DNA of 64,000 nt from Companilactobacillus mishanensis. Its GTDB lineage: Bacteria; Bacillota; Bacilli; Lactobacillales; Lactobacillaceae. This document shows, in pieces, positions 28,758-43,700 of the stretch. The stretch lies in NCBI RefSeq assembly GCF_003946505.1, contig NZ_RHON01000004.1, forward strand, positions 1 through 64,000, given 5' to 3'. The notes beneath the pieces are model-generated. The model ran no database searches and had not been told where the DNA came from. It worked only from the letters and a program-made list of their open reading frames with translations. The number at the start of each line of letters is the position of its first letter. Position 1 is the stretch's first letter. The position numbers were made by a program, and so were the translations under genes.

Positions 28758-31700
28758 TTGCCTTCAATGTGGAATTATATTGGTCAGAACACTGATCAAA
28801 ATGATTACAACGGACAAGTGTGGAACTTCCATTCTACACTCTCAACTGGAAGGGACGCATACGTCACAATCGACGGTACTGCCAACCCTGACAGTTCTGA
28901 TACTCTTCAACAACAAATGCCACAGCTGTTGAGAAGCATGGGCCAAAGTGTTGAGCCCGGTGCCTTCGATCAAGCTGTCGACGTCGACAACATGAAGAGG
29001 TCACAGATCTATCAAGACTACCTCAACGGTACTTACACGGGTCCTACAAGTGACTCTAATGCAAGTACATCTGAGGTTATTAATGAAGTGCTAAAACACT
29101 CCACTATTAGTCTTGATGCACCTGACAACGGGGCAAGTGTCACTCAATTGCCTAATGTTGCAGCTGTAGACCCACAAAGACTCTTGGATTATGCCAAAGA
29201 GAACGCTAATGGATCAACAGATTCAACACAAACTAGTTCAGATGCCACAAATGACTCTACAACCAGCTCTAAAAACGCTGATAGCCAAGCCGTTTATGAG
29301 ACTATCAAGAACGATACATATAATAAGATGACTCCATGGGCTTCAGATGACGAAAAGGGCGAGATGCTCAAGTCTGTACCTGCTATTTGGAATGACATCT
29401 CAACTAAGACAGATAAAAACGATAAAACTGGTAACTTCTTTAACTATGCATTAAACACTTCTGATGGCAGAACTGTTTACTACACAGTTGATGGCCGTGT
29501 ATTGCCAAATGGTGACAAGTATGAACAACAAATGCCTGCCGTATTGAATTCATTAGGTAAAAACATGACTAAAGGTGAACTTGATCAAGCTGTTAACAAC
29601 GACATCTTGAGAAGTTCAAAAGCTTACTCAGATTATCAACAAAAAGCACAAGGTAACTTAGCTTCAAACGCTGCTACAACTGCTGCAGCCGCACCTGCTG
29701 CCGCTGCTGGTGGTCTTGGATTATTACCATTCGCATTATTGGCACCCGTTATTGGATTGCCTCTATTAGGATTAGGTTTATTAGGTCTTCCTGTTGCTAC
29801 AGCCGGTTTAGCACTTGCAGCTCCAATCGTATTAGCAGCTGGATTACCACTTATTCCACTAATTCTTCCTATCGCACTATTGGCACCTGCATTGCTTCTT
29901 GCACCAATCGTTCTTCCTGCATTAGCATTAGGTCTACCATTGATTCTCGGTGCTAAATTAGCATTTGCTCCATTGGACTTCTTGAACACAGTTGTTTTAA
30001 GCACACTTGGTTCAATGATCCTTACAGCACCAATTACATTATTCAACACCATCGTTGGTGTCGGACTTGGTCTTCTAAACACATTACTAGGTTCATTACC
30101 ACTAGCATTGTTAGACTTTGTTGCACCAATCGTATTGAACTTTGCGATTGTTTCATTAATTAGCCAATTGGCTCAATTAACATTATTTAACGCACTTATT
30201 TTATTCAACCTTGCTAAAGCTGTTATTAACGGTATTGTTGATCTTGCATTAGCATTATCATTTATCGGCTTACCACTAGCATTGTTGAAAGGTCTATTCG
30301 ACCTATTAAGCCTTGGATTAGGATTGTTCAATGCATTCTTACTACCATTATTGGCAGGGGCATTAACATTCTTAGCATTAGCACCATTAGCAATTTTGAA
30401 CACAATCTTGTTGACATTGTTTAACATCTCAATTCCATTACTACTTGGATTCTTTATTTCATTATTATTGAGTGGAATTGTTTCAGGATTAACATTCTTA
30501 GCATTGTTAGGCGCTAAGATTCTTAAAGACTTACTCAAAGATGCATTCAGATTCGTATTAAGCTTGATCGTTGCAGGTACAATCTTAGTTGGATTACCAC
30601 TATTGATTGTTGCAGCTCAAGTATTGAACTTCTTTGTTCTATTAATTGCCAACGCTGTTGGTGGATTGCTTATCTGGAATCTACTTACATTGGCTAAGAG
30701 CTTGATGCTTACCGGACTTGGTATTGCATTATTCTCATTACCATTAGCTGGTCAATTCTTAATCAATACTCTTGTTAAATGGAGTATCAGAGCAATTATC
30801 CACATCTTCAGATTCTTTGTTGGTGCTATCAAGTTAGGTGCAAGATTAGTATTATCATTTGTACTTGGACTTTTGAACTTGCTCGCAGGAGCCGCAACCG
30901 CTGGGTCAGCAATCACAGCACTTGTTAGTGGAATCGCCGCCGCTTTAACAGCATTGATTCCTGTTGTTGGACCGGTCCTTGCACTTCTTCCATTATTAAT
31001 TTCATTATTATCAATCGCTAACACATTGATCCTATTACCACTTAAGTTGTTATTAGGATTAGCACATGCCTTAGCATTAGGATTCTTCTTATTGTCAATT
31101 CCAGCAATCTTATTCCTAAGACCATTATTAGGTCTTCCAATTGCACTAGGTGCAGGATTGCTTTCAGACTTGTTAATGCCATTATTGACATTACCACTAG
31201 TATTATTTAACCAATTAACATTATTTAACTTGATCTTCCTACCATTACTACTATTGAATCTATTAGGTTCATTCGTTGTAGCACCATTGCTATTAAATGG
31301 ATTAGGTTTGATCAACGCCATTGCATTACCATTCTTGTTTGCATTGGCTGCATTAGGATTAATCGCAATCTTAGGATTATTACTTCTATCATTGAGATTA
31401 CCTCTAGTTGCATTGTTCTTATTGGGACTACCGAGCTTGATTCCATTCTTCAATTTGATCATGGACGCAATCTTCTTAGCACCATTAATGACATTAGTTA
31501 ACTCATTGCTAAACTTATTCATCGCAATCCCATTGATGATGTTTATCGACGCAATCATTAATTTAGTTGTTCCATTCCTTGTATGGTTAACAACATTGCT
31601 ATTATTGGCACCTGTATTTGGACCATTAGCATTCTTGAACCCATTAACATGGATCAACTTACCAATCATTTCATTTATCGGAACATTCTTAACAAAATTA

Positions 31701-34700
31701 GCTCTTAAGTTAATTTCATTACCATTGATCTTCTTCATAAATGGAATTATGAGTTTGATTCCAGCAGCAGTTGTTGCATTCCTAGTTGGTTTGTTACGTG
31801 CACTATTTGGTGGACTACCATTCTTACTACTTGCACCATTGTTCTTGCTACCATTGATCCTTAACGGATTCTTGACAGCATTAGTTCCTGGATTGAACTT
31901 ATTCACAGTACCAGCTGGCTTAGGTGCATTATTACTTGGCTTACCACTAGTACTTGCAGGATTATTAAACAATATTCTTGGAAGACTTATCTGGAAAGTT
32001 CTTTCATTCGTTACAGCTTACTTAGCTTCAAACGTATTGAAAGACTTGTTAACATTATTAACAGTTCCATTGTTGATAGACTTGTTAACACCACTTATCT
32101 TATTTAACAAATTCCTTACAACACAATTCTTGATTTTCCCAGCTCTATGGCTTGGATTACCATTATTAGCTCAATTATTAACATCTGGATTACTTTGGGG
32201 ACTTACATTCCTTAAAGACTTTGCCAGAATTGCATTAGACTTGTTTAACATTGGTGCAACATTATTAACATTGCCATTGTGGACAATTCTTCCAGTATTG
32301 AATCTCCTTAGAAGATTAGCATTAGTATTCGTTGCTCTTGTTGCTCTTCCATTGAGATTACTCAAAGACGTATTTGATCTTGTAAGACAATTCGTCGAAA
32401 TCGGAGCATTGCTATTATTACCATTGCTCGTTGGAATCCCTGCATTCTTGTTGTTATTACCATTAACAACACTTAACTTCTTAGGTTTGAAGTTATTGAA
32501 TATGGCAGTTCCTCTAGTATTAGCTTTACTTGCAACATTAGCTGCATCACTATTGATCAACTTGTTAACATTTATCGGTATGTTAGGATTAGTGCTCTTC
32601 AACAAGTTTGTTGAATTAGGTGCTAAATTGTTGTTACTCGGTGCTATCACACTTCTTATCCTTGGTGCATTACCAATCTTATTAGGTGGGGCAGTATTGA
32701 ACTCATTATTACTACTTGCCTTGAACGCATTCTTAGCATTCAACGCATGGTTTATCACAACATTGATCAACAACTTATTAGTTGGCGCATTGCTATTAGG
32801 CTTAGGTCTATTACCACTAGTTGCTCAACTATTAATCAACACAGCTGTTAAGTGGACTATCAGAGCAGTTGTACACTTGATCAGATTCTTCATCGGTCTA
32901 TTCAGATTAGGTGCTAGATTAGTTCTCCAATTCATCATTGGATTGATCAACTTAGTACTTGGTGTCGCAACCGGAATTTCATTATTAGCAGGTGTTGCTA
33001 ACTTACTATTAGCTCCAATCTCATTACTTGTTCCCCTTGTCGGCCCAATCCTAGCATTAATTAATCTTTTGAATGCTGGTTTGTCACTTCTTAACTTATT
33101 GATTCTATTGCCACTCAAGTTATTGGCAATGTTGATCAACGGATTGACATTATTAGGATTGTTATTATCAATTCCATACTGGTTATTCATCAGACCTTTA
33201 ATCTCAGTATTATTAGCACTTGGTGCAGGAATTATCTCAGACATCGTTATGACTCTATTGTCATTACCATTAGTTCTATTCAATCAATTGACATTGTTCA
33301 ACTTGATCGGAATTCCAGCATTATTGCTTAAAGCATTCAACAACTTGGTTGTATTACCATTGTTGTTAAACGGATTAGGTTTAGCATTAGCTCTTGGTTT
33401 ACCATTAGCATTATTGCTCGGTACATTAGGTGCATTAGGACTATTGAACCTTGGCCTATTAGGTCTTGGATTCCCATTGATTGCCTTATTCATCTTATTA
33501 TTACCAAACTTGATTCCATTCTTAGACTTGATCTTGTTAGCTCTAAATGTTTTAGGACTATTCAACTTGATCAGCAGTCTACTTAAATTATTATTATTAC
33601 CATTCAAGATTTTCTTGGATCTATTAAACAACTTATTATTACCATTACTTGTTGCTGGTCTTTCATTCTTGTTCTTACTTCCATTACTTGGTGTAATTAC
33701 ATTCTTGAACCCTCTAAGATGGTTAAACTTAGCTATTCTTTCAGGTATCAGCACATTATTAACAACATTATTGTTGAACTTAGTATTATTACCACTAAGC
33801 TTGATTAATAACTTCTTATTAAGCTTGATTCCAGCTGTATTGAACGGATTACTAGTTGGTCTACTCAGAGCATTGTTCGGCGGACTACCATTCCTATTAT
33901 TACAACTTGGTCTATTGTTACCATTGATCCTTAACGGATTATTGACAGCCTTAGTACCTGGATTGAACTTATTAACAGTTCCACTAGGTTTGTTAGCATT
34001 ATTACTTGGTCTTCCACTTGTATTAGCTGGAATTCTAAATAACTTGCTCAAACAACTAGTTTGGACAATCGTTGGAACAATTCTTACACAACTTGGCTTG
34101 AACTTAGCTAAAGACTTGTTAGACTTGCTTCTATGGTTACCATTACAATTATTATTAGCATTACCATTGTTCCTATTGAACTTAGGTTTGAATGCATTCT
34201 TACTCAGACCATTGTTGTTATTCGGACTTCCATTATTGGCAGGACTTCTAACTAACTTAGCCTTGGTAGTATTCAACTTGATCAGAAGGGGACTAGAGTT
34301 ACTCGCAGAATTATTAACACTTGGTGGCACATTATTAACATTGCCATTGTGGACAATTCTTCCAGGACTCAACTTCTTGAGAAAATTGGTAGCAGCATTT
34401 GTAGCATTTGTTGCATTACCACTCAAATTACTTAAAGACTTATTCGACTTGATCAGAGCTGCAATCGAATTAGGTGCCGTATTATTGTTACCATTGCTCG
34501 TTGGTGCTTTAGGATTCTTACTATTACTACCAATCACAATCTTTAACTTTATCGGATTACACTTATTGAACATGGCAATTCCACTAGTACTTTCATTGTT
34601 AGCTGCAATCGCTGCTTCATTGTTAGTCAACTTCTTGACATTGCTTGCAACACTCGGATTAATGTTACTTAACAAATTGATCGAAATTGGTGCCAAATTA

Positions 34701-37700
34701 TTATTACTTGGTGCTATCACACTTCTTATCCTTGGTGCATTACCAATCTTATTAGGTGGAGCATTCATCAATTCACTATTATTATTAGCATTGAACGCAT
34801 TCTTAGGATTCAACTTATGGTTGATCACAACATTGATCAATAACTTGATCGTAGGTGCATTCTTACTTGGATTATTACTATTACCATTAATTGGTCAATT
34901 AGTAATTAACACAATTGTTAAGTGGACTATCAGAGCTATCGTTCACTTGATCAGATTCTTCGTTGGTCTATTTAGACTTGGTGCTAGATTAGTTCTCCAA
35001 TTCATTATTGGAATGGTCAACTTAGTACTTGGCGCTGCAAGAGCACTTTCATTGTTGAATGGTATTGCTAACTTGTTATTAGCACCATTAGCATTGCTTG
35101 TTCCTATTGTCGGACCAGTTCTAGCTCTATTAAATCTATTGAACGCCGGATTATCATTCCTTAACCGTTTGATCTTATTACCACTTAAATTGTTGGCAAT
35201 GTTAGTTAACGGATTGACATTATTAGGATTGTTATTATCAATTCCATACTGGTTATTCATTAGACCACTTATTTCAGTAGCATTAGCTATCGGTGCCGGA
35301 ATCATCTCTGATATCGTAATGACATTGTTGTCATTGCCATTAGTACTATTCAATCAATTGACATTGTTCAACTTGTTTGGAATTCCAGCATTATTGCTAA
35401 AAGCATTTAACAATCTTGTATTGTTACCATTGCTTATCAACGGAATCGGATTGATTCTTGCTCTTGGATTACCATTAGCATTGTTATTAGGTGCACTTGG
35501 ATTAATCAACTTACTAGGTCTTGGACTATTAGGACTTGGATTCCCATTAATTGCATTGATCTTATTAGCACTTCCTAACTTGATCCCATTCTTAGACTTG
35601 ATCATGTTGGCATTGAACCTATTCGGTTTGTTCAACTTACTTCTAAGTCTTCTAAACATATTATTATTACCATTGAAGATCTTTAACGATCTCCTTAATA
35701 ACTTGTTATTACCATTACTTGTTGCTGGTCTTTCATTCTTGTTACTATTACCATTACTTGGTGTAATCACATTCTTGAACCCTCTAAGATGGTTGAACTT
35801 AGCTATTCTTTCAGGTATCAGCACATTATTAACTCAATTATTATTAAACTTATTGTTATTGCCATTGAGCTTTATCAATAACTTCCTATTAAGCTTGATT
35901 CCAGCTGTATTGAACGGATTATTAGTAGGACTACTCAGAGCATTATTCGGTGGACTACCATTCTTACTATTACAACTTGGACTATTGTTACCATTAATTC
36001 TTAACGGATTATTGACAGCATTGATCCCTGGATTGAACTTATTAACAGTTCCACTAGGCTTGTTAGCATTATTACTTGGTCTTCCATTAGTAGTTCTTGG
36101 AATTCTAAATAACTTGCTCAAACAACTAGTTTGGACAATCGTTGGAACACTTCTAACACAACTTGGCCTCAACTTAGCTAAAGACTTGTTAGACTTGCTT
36201 CTATGGTTACCATTACAATTATTATTAGCATTACCATTGTTCCTATTGAATCTTGCATTGAACGCATTTATCTTAAGACCATTGTTGTTATTCGGACTTC
36301 CATTATTGGCAGCTCTATTAACTAACTTAGCCTTAGTAGCATTCAACTTGATCAGAAGGGGACTAGAGTTACTCGCAGAATTATTAACACTTGGCGCTAC
36401 ATTATTAACATTGCCATTATGGACAATTCTTCCAGGACTCAACTTCTTGAGAAGATTATTAGCAGGTTTGATGATCCTCAGAATCATCAGAAACGTAATT
36501 GTTGGCTTGCTTAAGATGTTAGCCTTAATTGGCTTACCACTTCTCGCAACATTATTATTTGCTCCATTATCACTATTGATCGGTTTAGGCGTATTCCTAG
36601 CACTTACTGCTTTGAACATTGCATTACCAATCTTATTAGCACTTGGACTATCAGTATTATTAGGTCTTGCTGTACAACTCTTATCAACATTGGCACTTAT
36701 CGGATTAGATCTTCTAAACAATATCTTGAAGAACTTGCTTAAGTTAGGATTGTTAGGCCTATTAGCACTTGGATTTGTCTTCATCGTTCTTCCATTGTTA
36801 TTACTTGGAAAACTATTGAACACAATCTTCCTATTAGCTCTAAATGCATTTATCGGATTTAATATCTGGTTGTTAAGCTCATTACTCAAAGATCTTGCAT
36901 TAGCATTATTAGCTGGAGCATTATTCTTTGGACCATTACTAGGTGCAATTACACTTGGTGCCGTAACAGCTATTGCAATCAGAGCACTAGTACATCTAAT
37001 CAGATTCTTCATCGGATTATTCAGATTAGGCGCAAGATTCGTACTTTCATTCATCTTGGGACTATTGAGAAATCTTACAAGACTCATTAGATTAGCAAAT
37101 ATCGGTCTTGGCTTACTCAACGCATTCTTAGCAATTGCATCATTATTGTTACCTATACCGGGTTGGTTACTTGCTCCAATATTCGCACTATTAGCACTAT
37201 TAAACTTAGCTAACGAATTATTATTATTACCAATTCAATTATTATTAGACTTACTTGGACTTTTGGACTTAGCTGCATGGATCTTCTTAACAATTCCATA
37301 CTTCTTGTTCGTACGTCCTTTGATCGGATTATTATTAGCACTTGGTGCTGGATTAATTTCACACATCATCAGCTTCTTAATCGGATTACCATTGTTCTTG
37401 CTAAATGAATTGATCCTTAACGGATTGATCACATTACCATTGTTCTTGTTGAAACTATTCAGCAAATTCATCGTTGCACCATTGTTGATCAACGGTCTTG
37501 GTTTGTTATTAGCATTAGGTACTGCCTTAGCTGTCTTCTTAGCAGCTTTGAATCTACCAATCTTGCTATTTAACGCATTGCTTGGACTATTCAATCCATT
37601 ACTAGCAGCAATCTTGTTAGGTCTTCCTAGCTTAATTCCATTCTTGAACTTAGCTATGGACTTAGCATTCTTCGTACCATTGTTCTTATTAGTATTCAGC

Positions 37701-40700
37701 TTGCTTAAACTTCTTCTTCTCCCATTGAAGATCTTTAACGACTTACTTAAGAACTTCTTTGTACCATTACTATTAGCTCTAGCACTTAACGTATTGAACT
37801 TCTTCTTGTTCAATCCATTGAACCCAATCAACTGGATTCTTGCTCCATTGCTAGCACTTGTAGGTACATTATTGTTACAAGGTTTGCTTGGATTATTGGC
37901 ATTACCACTCAAACTATTGCTTGACTTAGCTATCAGTGCAATTCCTGCAGCTATTGCCGGATTCATTGTTGGATTACTCAGAGCATTACTTGGTGGACTA
38001 CCATTCTTCCTATTAATGAACTTAGCATTATTGTTACCTGGACTATTGTTGTTACCATTGATCCTCAACGGATTATTAACAGCATTGATCCCATTACTTA
38101 ACTTGTTAACAGTTCCATTAGCATTGTTGGCTGCATTACTTAACCTACCAATTCTTCTTGGATTGTTATTAACAGGCTTAGGTATTCTTAAGAACATCAT
38201 CGATCAAATCTTCTGGAGCATTGTAGCTAACTTATTTACATACTTCTTAACAAACTTGATCTTAGATGCTTTGGCAATTGTATTGATTCCATTACTCCTT
38301 AACTTATTAGGATTGTTATCATTCTTGCCATTAACATTGTTCAACTTGTTGATTGGATTCCCATTGCTACTTGGCTTAGGACTTCCATTACTATTAACAT
38401 TATTGAACCAATTCTTATTAACATTACTTAATGGTTTGTTGAGATTAGGTCAGATCTTATTAGACCTATTCAACATCGCATTAACATTCTTAACATCACC
38501 AATCTGGTTATTATTACCACTATTGCACTTGTTGAGAAGAGTATTGTTCTGGTTAACAGTTCCATTAATGATCTTGAACTTACTCAAACTACCATTTGAT
38601 ATTTTAAGAAGATTCAACCATATCCTTCTAAATCTTGCTCTTGCAGCTGGACTTGGATTCGGATTAGGATTCTTGCTAGGCTTACCATTATTATTACTTG
38701 GTAACTTGATTTCATTGTTCAACTTGTTGAACGTGATGTTGCCATTGATTCTATTGAATGCCTTCGGACCATTCTTATTATCAGTTGGATTAAACTTATT
38801 ATTACAATTGATTCCTGCATTGATCTTTGACGCCATCATGGCCGTATTGAACACATTGATTCTCTTCGGACCACTTGGCTTACCATTAAGAGTTCTATTG
38901 AACTTACTTGGTATTGCATTGATCATCATGCATATCATCAGCACAATTAACTTCTTCCTAATCAACCCATTGTTGATTCTCGGAGACATTAACATTGCTG
39001 TTATCACATTTATCTTTAATAAGATCCCAACATTCTTAATTCTATTAGGAATCAACGCTCTTATTAATGGAATTCTATGGCAATTACCAATCTTGCTACA
39101 TGAATTCAACCTCATTCTTCTTACTATCGCTTTGATCTTCCTACCAACTATTGTCAGAAATATTGCAATTATTATTGCTGAATTAGTTGCCGGAGCACTT
39201 GGCTTAGTACTTGGAATTCCTGGTGTAATTCTTAACTGGTTACTCAATCTCTTACCAGCCATCACAGTGTTCTTCGAACTCTACTGGTTGTTTGAAATTG
39301 TAGCCAACGGAATCTTATTCGCACTCAACTTGATTTACCTTGCAATTGCTTGGGGTATCGTTGGAGCCATTAACTTGTTTGTAGCTACATGGTTCGCAAT
39401 GTTCAACTCAATCGCTGGTTGGATCATCTTGAACTTAGTATTGAGATTCTTAGCTAATACATTGATTCTAATTAATGACTTCTTCTACTTCATTAACTCC
39501 GTATTAGGACTTGCATGGAGCTTACTAGCAGCATTATTAGTAATTAACTCATTATTATTAGCACCTATCCTTACAGTATTGAACTTCCTATTATTTAACC
39601 TATTGCTACCACTCCTTATGGGACTTCTAGCAGGATTCTTAATAGGTAACGGAATGTTCCTAATCATTGCAGCAATCGTTGCATTGCCAATAATTATTTT
39701 ATTGGCTACATTCTTCCTATTGTTCTTACTCGATTGGTTAATTAACAATATTCCTAATACCTTGATCGTCGCATTCTTCTTCTTTATCAATACGATTATC
39801 TTGACATTAGCTAAGATCGTAGTAGATAAAGTAATTTCATATATCGCCGGTTTGGCATTATTAGCAACCGTATTATCAACACTTGGTTTGCTTGCCTTAC
39901 TTGCCTTGGGTCTAAACTTGTTAGTATATGCATTACCATTTATCGTAATGTTCCACATGATTAGATTCATGTTCCCAGGTATTATGTTATTCGATCTATT
40001 ACCATCAGTTTCATCATACTTATTCTTCTACTTGATTCCTTTATACTTCTTCAGTAGCTTATTGTTACCAGGATTAGGATTCTTACTTGCATTAGCATTG
40101 CCAGCAATTCTTAAATATGTATTGTTCGCTGTATTCCTTGCTATGCCAGCAACATTACCATTCGTAATTCTTGGTCAACTATTGATCGACTTAATCAGAA
40201 TCTTGACATTATTACCAATTAATCTATTCCCTAACTTCTTATCACCATTAAGAATCTTTAGATATTTGATCTTCAATCCAATTGGTTTGGCTGTTAACTA
40301 TTACAGACATCTACTAATCTTCACACTCATCCAAACATTGAGTATCTGGAACTGGATTGATCCAATTAGATTATTCGGTAGATTACTATTTACATTACAA
40401 TTAGGATTTACATTATTTAACGTATTATTGCTACCTGAATATACATTCGTATTCCAGATCGCAAAACAAGCAATTCTTCAATTCGATATTATCGATAAGA
40501 CAGTATTGTTGAGCCTATTGGGCGCTCCAATCTTCGCATTGATGATGATCCCAACGGCTATCGCTACAGCAATTGGTGCATTGATCTTCTTGCCAATCGG
40601 ATTGCTATTCGGAAACATTCTTCAATTGCCTATCTTGATTCTTGTTGAATTGATCAACACACCAATCATGTTCTTAGCTTCAATCGGAATTATCTACAAC

Positions 40701-43700
40701 TTGTTGCAGATATTCTCAAGATTTGCATCTCCATTCTTCTGGGGCTGGATCACAAAAGACTATGACATGATCGGATTAGGTACTTGGTTCTTTACTGTTG
40801 GTGGTATGTTCTGGGATGTTATCAAACATTCATTTACCGTCCACGTATTAGGACTCGCAGTTTCTAACTTAGTATTCTTCGGTGCACAATTATTACCATT
40901 ATTAATTCCAAACACATACTTCAGAGTATTGTGGACAATTTGGAACGCAGGTGTAATTGCTAACCTAGCTCTATACCACGCAGTTCAATTATTATTATTT
41001 AGAGTATTAGTTGTTCCTGCACAAATCATCAGTGGTCTTGTTGGCTGGCTCAATGCAGTTATTTACGACGTCATCGAAATTGTTGATATCGCACTTGCAT
41101 TGATCACATTGGCTGTCAGAATCATTGTGGTTGCAATTAGCTTAATTGGAATTCTTATTCCTGGATTGAGATTATCTCCATTAGTTACACTTCTAAATAG
41201 TGCAATTCTTCTTGGCGGTAACTTGATTGTTGCTCAAATTGCATTACTAGTATTAGAACCAAAGAACGCAATAGTTTGGTACTTGAACTGGTTCAACATT
41301 ATCTTGTTGGCTAAGTCATTCGGACCAATTCTATTTACACCATTAGCATTGTATGCAGTATCAACATTCATCTTAGGATTCGGTACAATCAACAAATTAT
41401 TGATCGCCGCACTTGCAATTGTCTTTGCATTTACAAATCCTTTGACATTCTTGATGCCTATAAACTTCATCATCTTCTTCTTTGAATTTATCATTGGTAG
41501 AGCAATTCTTAATCCACTCGTTCTTTCAATCATTATTCAATTATTCATGGATGCATCAGTTTACGCATATCAATTCTTACTATTATTTGTACCATTAGCT
41601 GGACCTATCTTAGCTGGTCTACTTGGCCTTAACGGTCACCTTATCGTATTTATTCAATTCTTATTGAACCTCGTTAAGTTCACAGTTATTGATTTATTCA
41701 TCAAGGCTATCAACTTATTAGGATTCATTCCATCATTAATCAATACAGTATTGACAGTATTAGCTGGATTACCAACATTGTTCTACAGACCTTATGACTT
41801 GATTTCTGTTGTATTGTTTGTTGCAGCATTGTTGCCAATCTTATTACTAGATCCACTAGCAGCATCTGTTCCATTGCTTCTATTAGCTGGAACAATGCTT
41901 ATCTTCCAATTATTATTAATTAATCAAATTCCTGTATATCTATTTATTAGATTGCTCGAAGGAACCTTCGTTTCATTGTCTCAATTAACACCACTTGCAG
42001 CTCTTGGCCTTGGTTTGTTATTAACAACTAACATTCCAGCAATCGAGTTTATCCTTGATGTTATTGACCATGTAATTGGATACTTGATCGGACTTGTTAT
42101 TTATGTAGTTTACCTAGTTCTTAATAAATTCATCTTTGGATTTGTTGGACTAGTTGCTTCAGCATTCCCATTCGGTATTCCTTGGATTCCATTAATCGCT
42201 GCACAAACAACAGGTATTAATGCTTTAGGATTTACTCTTATTCCTATGATCGACTTCGCATTGCTTGGTATTCAAACAGTACGTATGTTGTTCTCATTAG
42301 CAATATCATCATTCCCAATCGTTAACTTGTTAGCATTCTATGACTTGCTAGTCGGATTTATTACATTGAATCCACTAAGTGCATTATTCTTACCAATTCA
42401 CTTGGGTATCGTTCTTGTCAGAGTTATTTACCTATATGTATTAGGTGCATTGAACTCACTCAACTGGATCGTTGGTATGGTTCTTGCCGCAGTCGTTGAA
42501 GTTGCAGCATTCAAGATTTGGTACGGAATTATCTTGATCTTAATGATCATTGAAAACTTCCTTGGTATCTTTGCTTCACTACCAATCTTGTTCTTAACAC
42601 CAGGTGGCTGGTATCAATTAGCATTCAAGTTATTAGCAGAACCATTGTTAACTTCAATGATGTTGCCACTTGTTTCACAAGGTAGCATCCTTGCACTTAT
42701 CCACGAAATGTTCACATTCACTAACACCTTAAGATTGGGTGCTCCGGGTGGATTGATCTGGTGGGTACTTACCTTGATCGTCAACGTTATCGTTGGTGGT
42801 GTTGTAGGTGTTGTAGCTATCTTGCTTGATGCCATCATCTTCTTAGTAGACGCTGTCGTTAACTTGATTGGTTGGATCATTTACTTAGTTGTCAGAGTTC
42901 TTCCATTCTTAGTTCCAGCTGTTGTCGCTATTGGCATCGCTATTGGAATTATCGGTGCGGTATTCTTCATCGGAGTCTTAGTTCCACTTATTCTCCAATT
43001 GATCTTACCTGCAATATTCGCAACTATTCTTGGAACAATTGCTAATATTACAACAACAATTCTTACATTCTTAGGTAACTTGATTCTTGCAGCTCCATTC
43101 TACTTATTAGTAGACTTGATTCTTCCATTACTATTGTTAGGTAAACAAATTGGAATTCTATTATCTATTCCTCTTGAAATTCTTAACTTAGTATTGAGAT
43201 TAACTCTTCTACCATTAGTATTTATCGCTGCAGCTATCGCTCAATTTAATTACTTGATTCTCAAACCATTGTTCAACTTAGCATTGAATTTACTCACAGC
43301 ATTCCTTATCGGATTGTTAGGTCTATTGCCATTACTATTGAACACTGGATTAGGATTCTTACTACAATTACCATTAGATCTATTAGGATTCTTCAACTTA
43401 GTCGTATTGCCAATCCTATTACCACTTCTATTGATGGGCTTGAACTTAGGTGCACCATTACTAGCTGCTATTCTTGGATTGCCAATCTTCTTACTTGATA
43501 CATTTAGAGTTCTAAGAGATATTAATCACTTGCTATTCAAGCTATTTGTACAATTTGTACTTGGCTTCCCAGGCTTATTAACAATTGGTTCAGACATTGT
43601 TCTTGGTCTATTGAATCTATTGAATGCTTTGATCAGAGCATTTGCACTCGCAAATCTTCTATTAACACCACTCAACATCTTCAATGATATTTTGAAGAAC

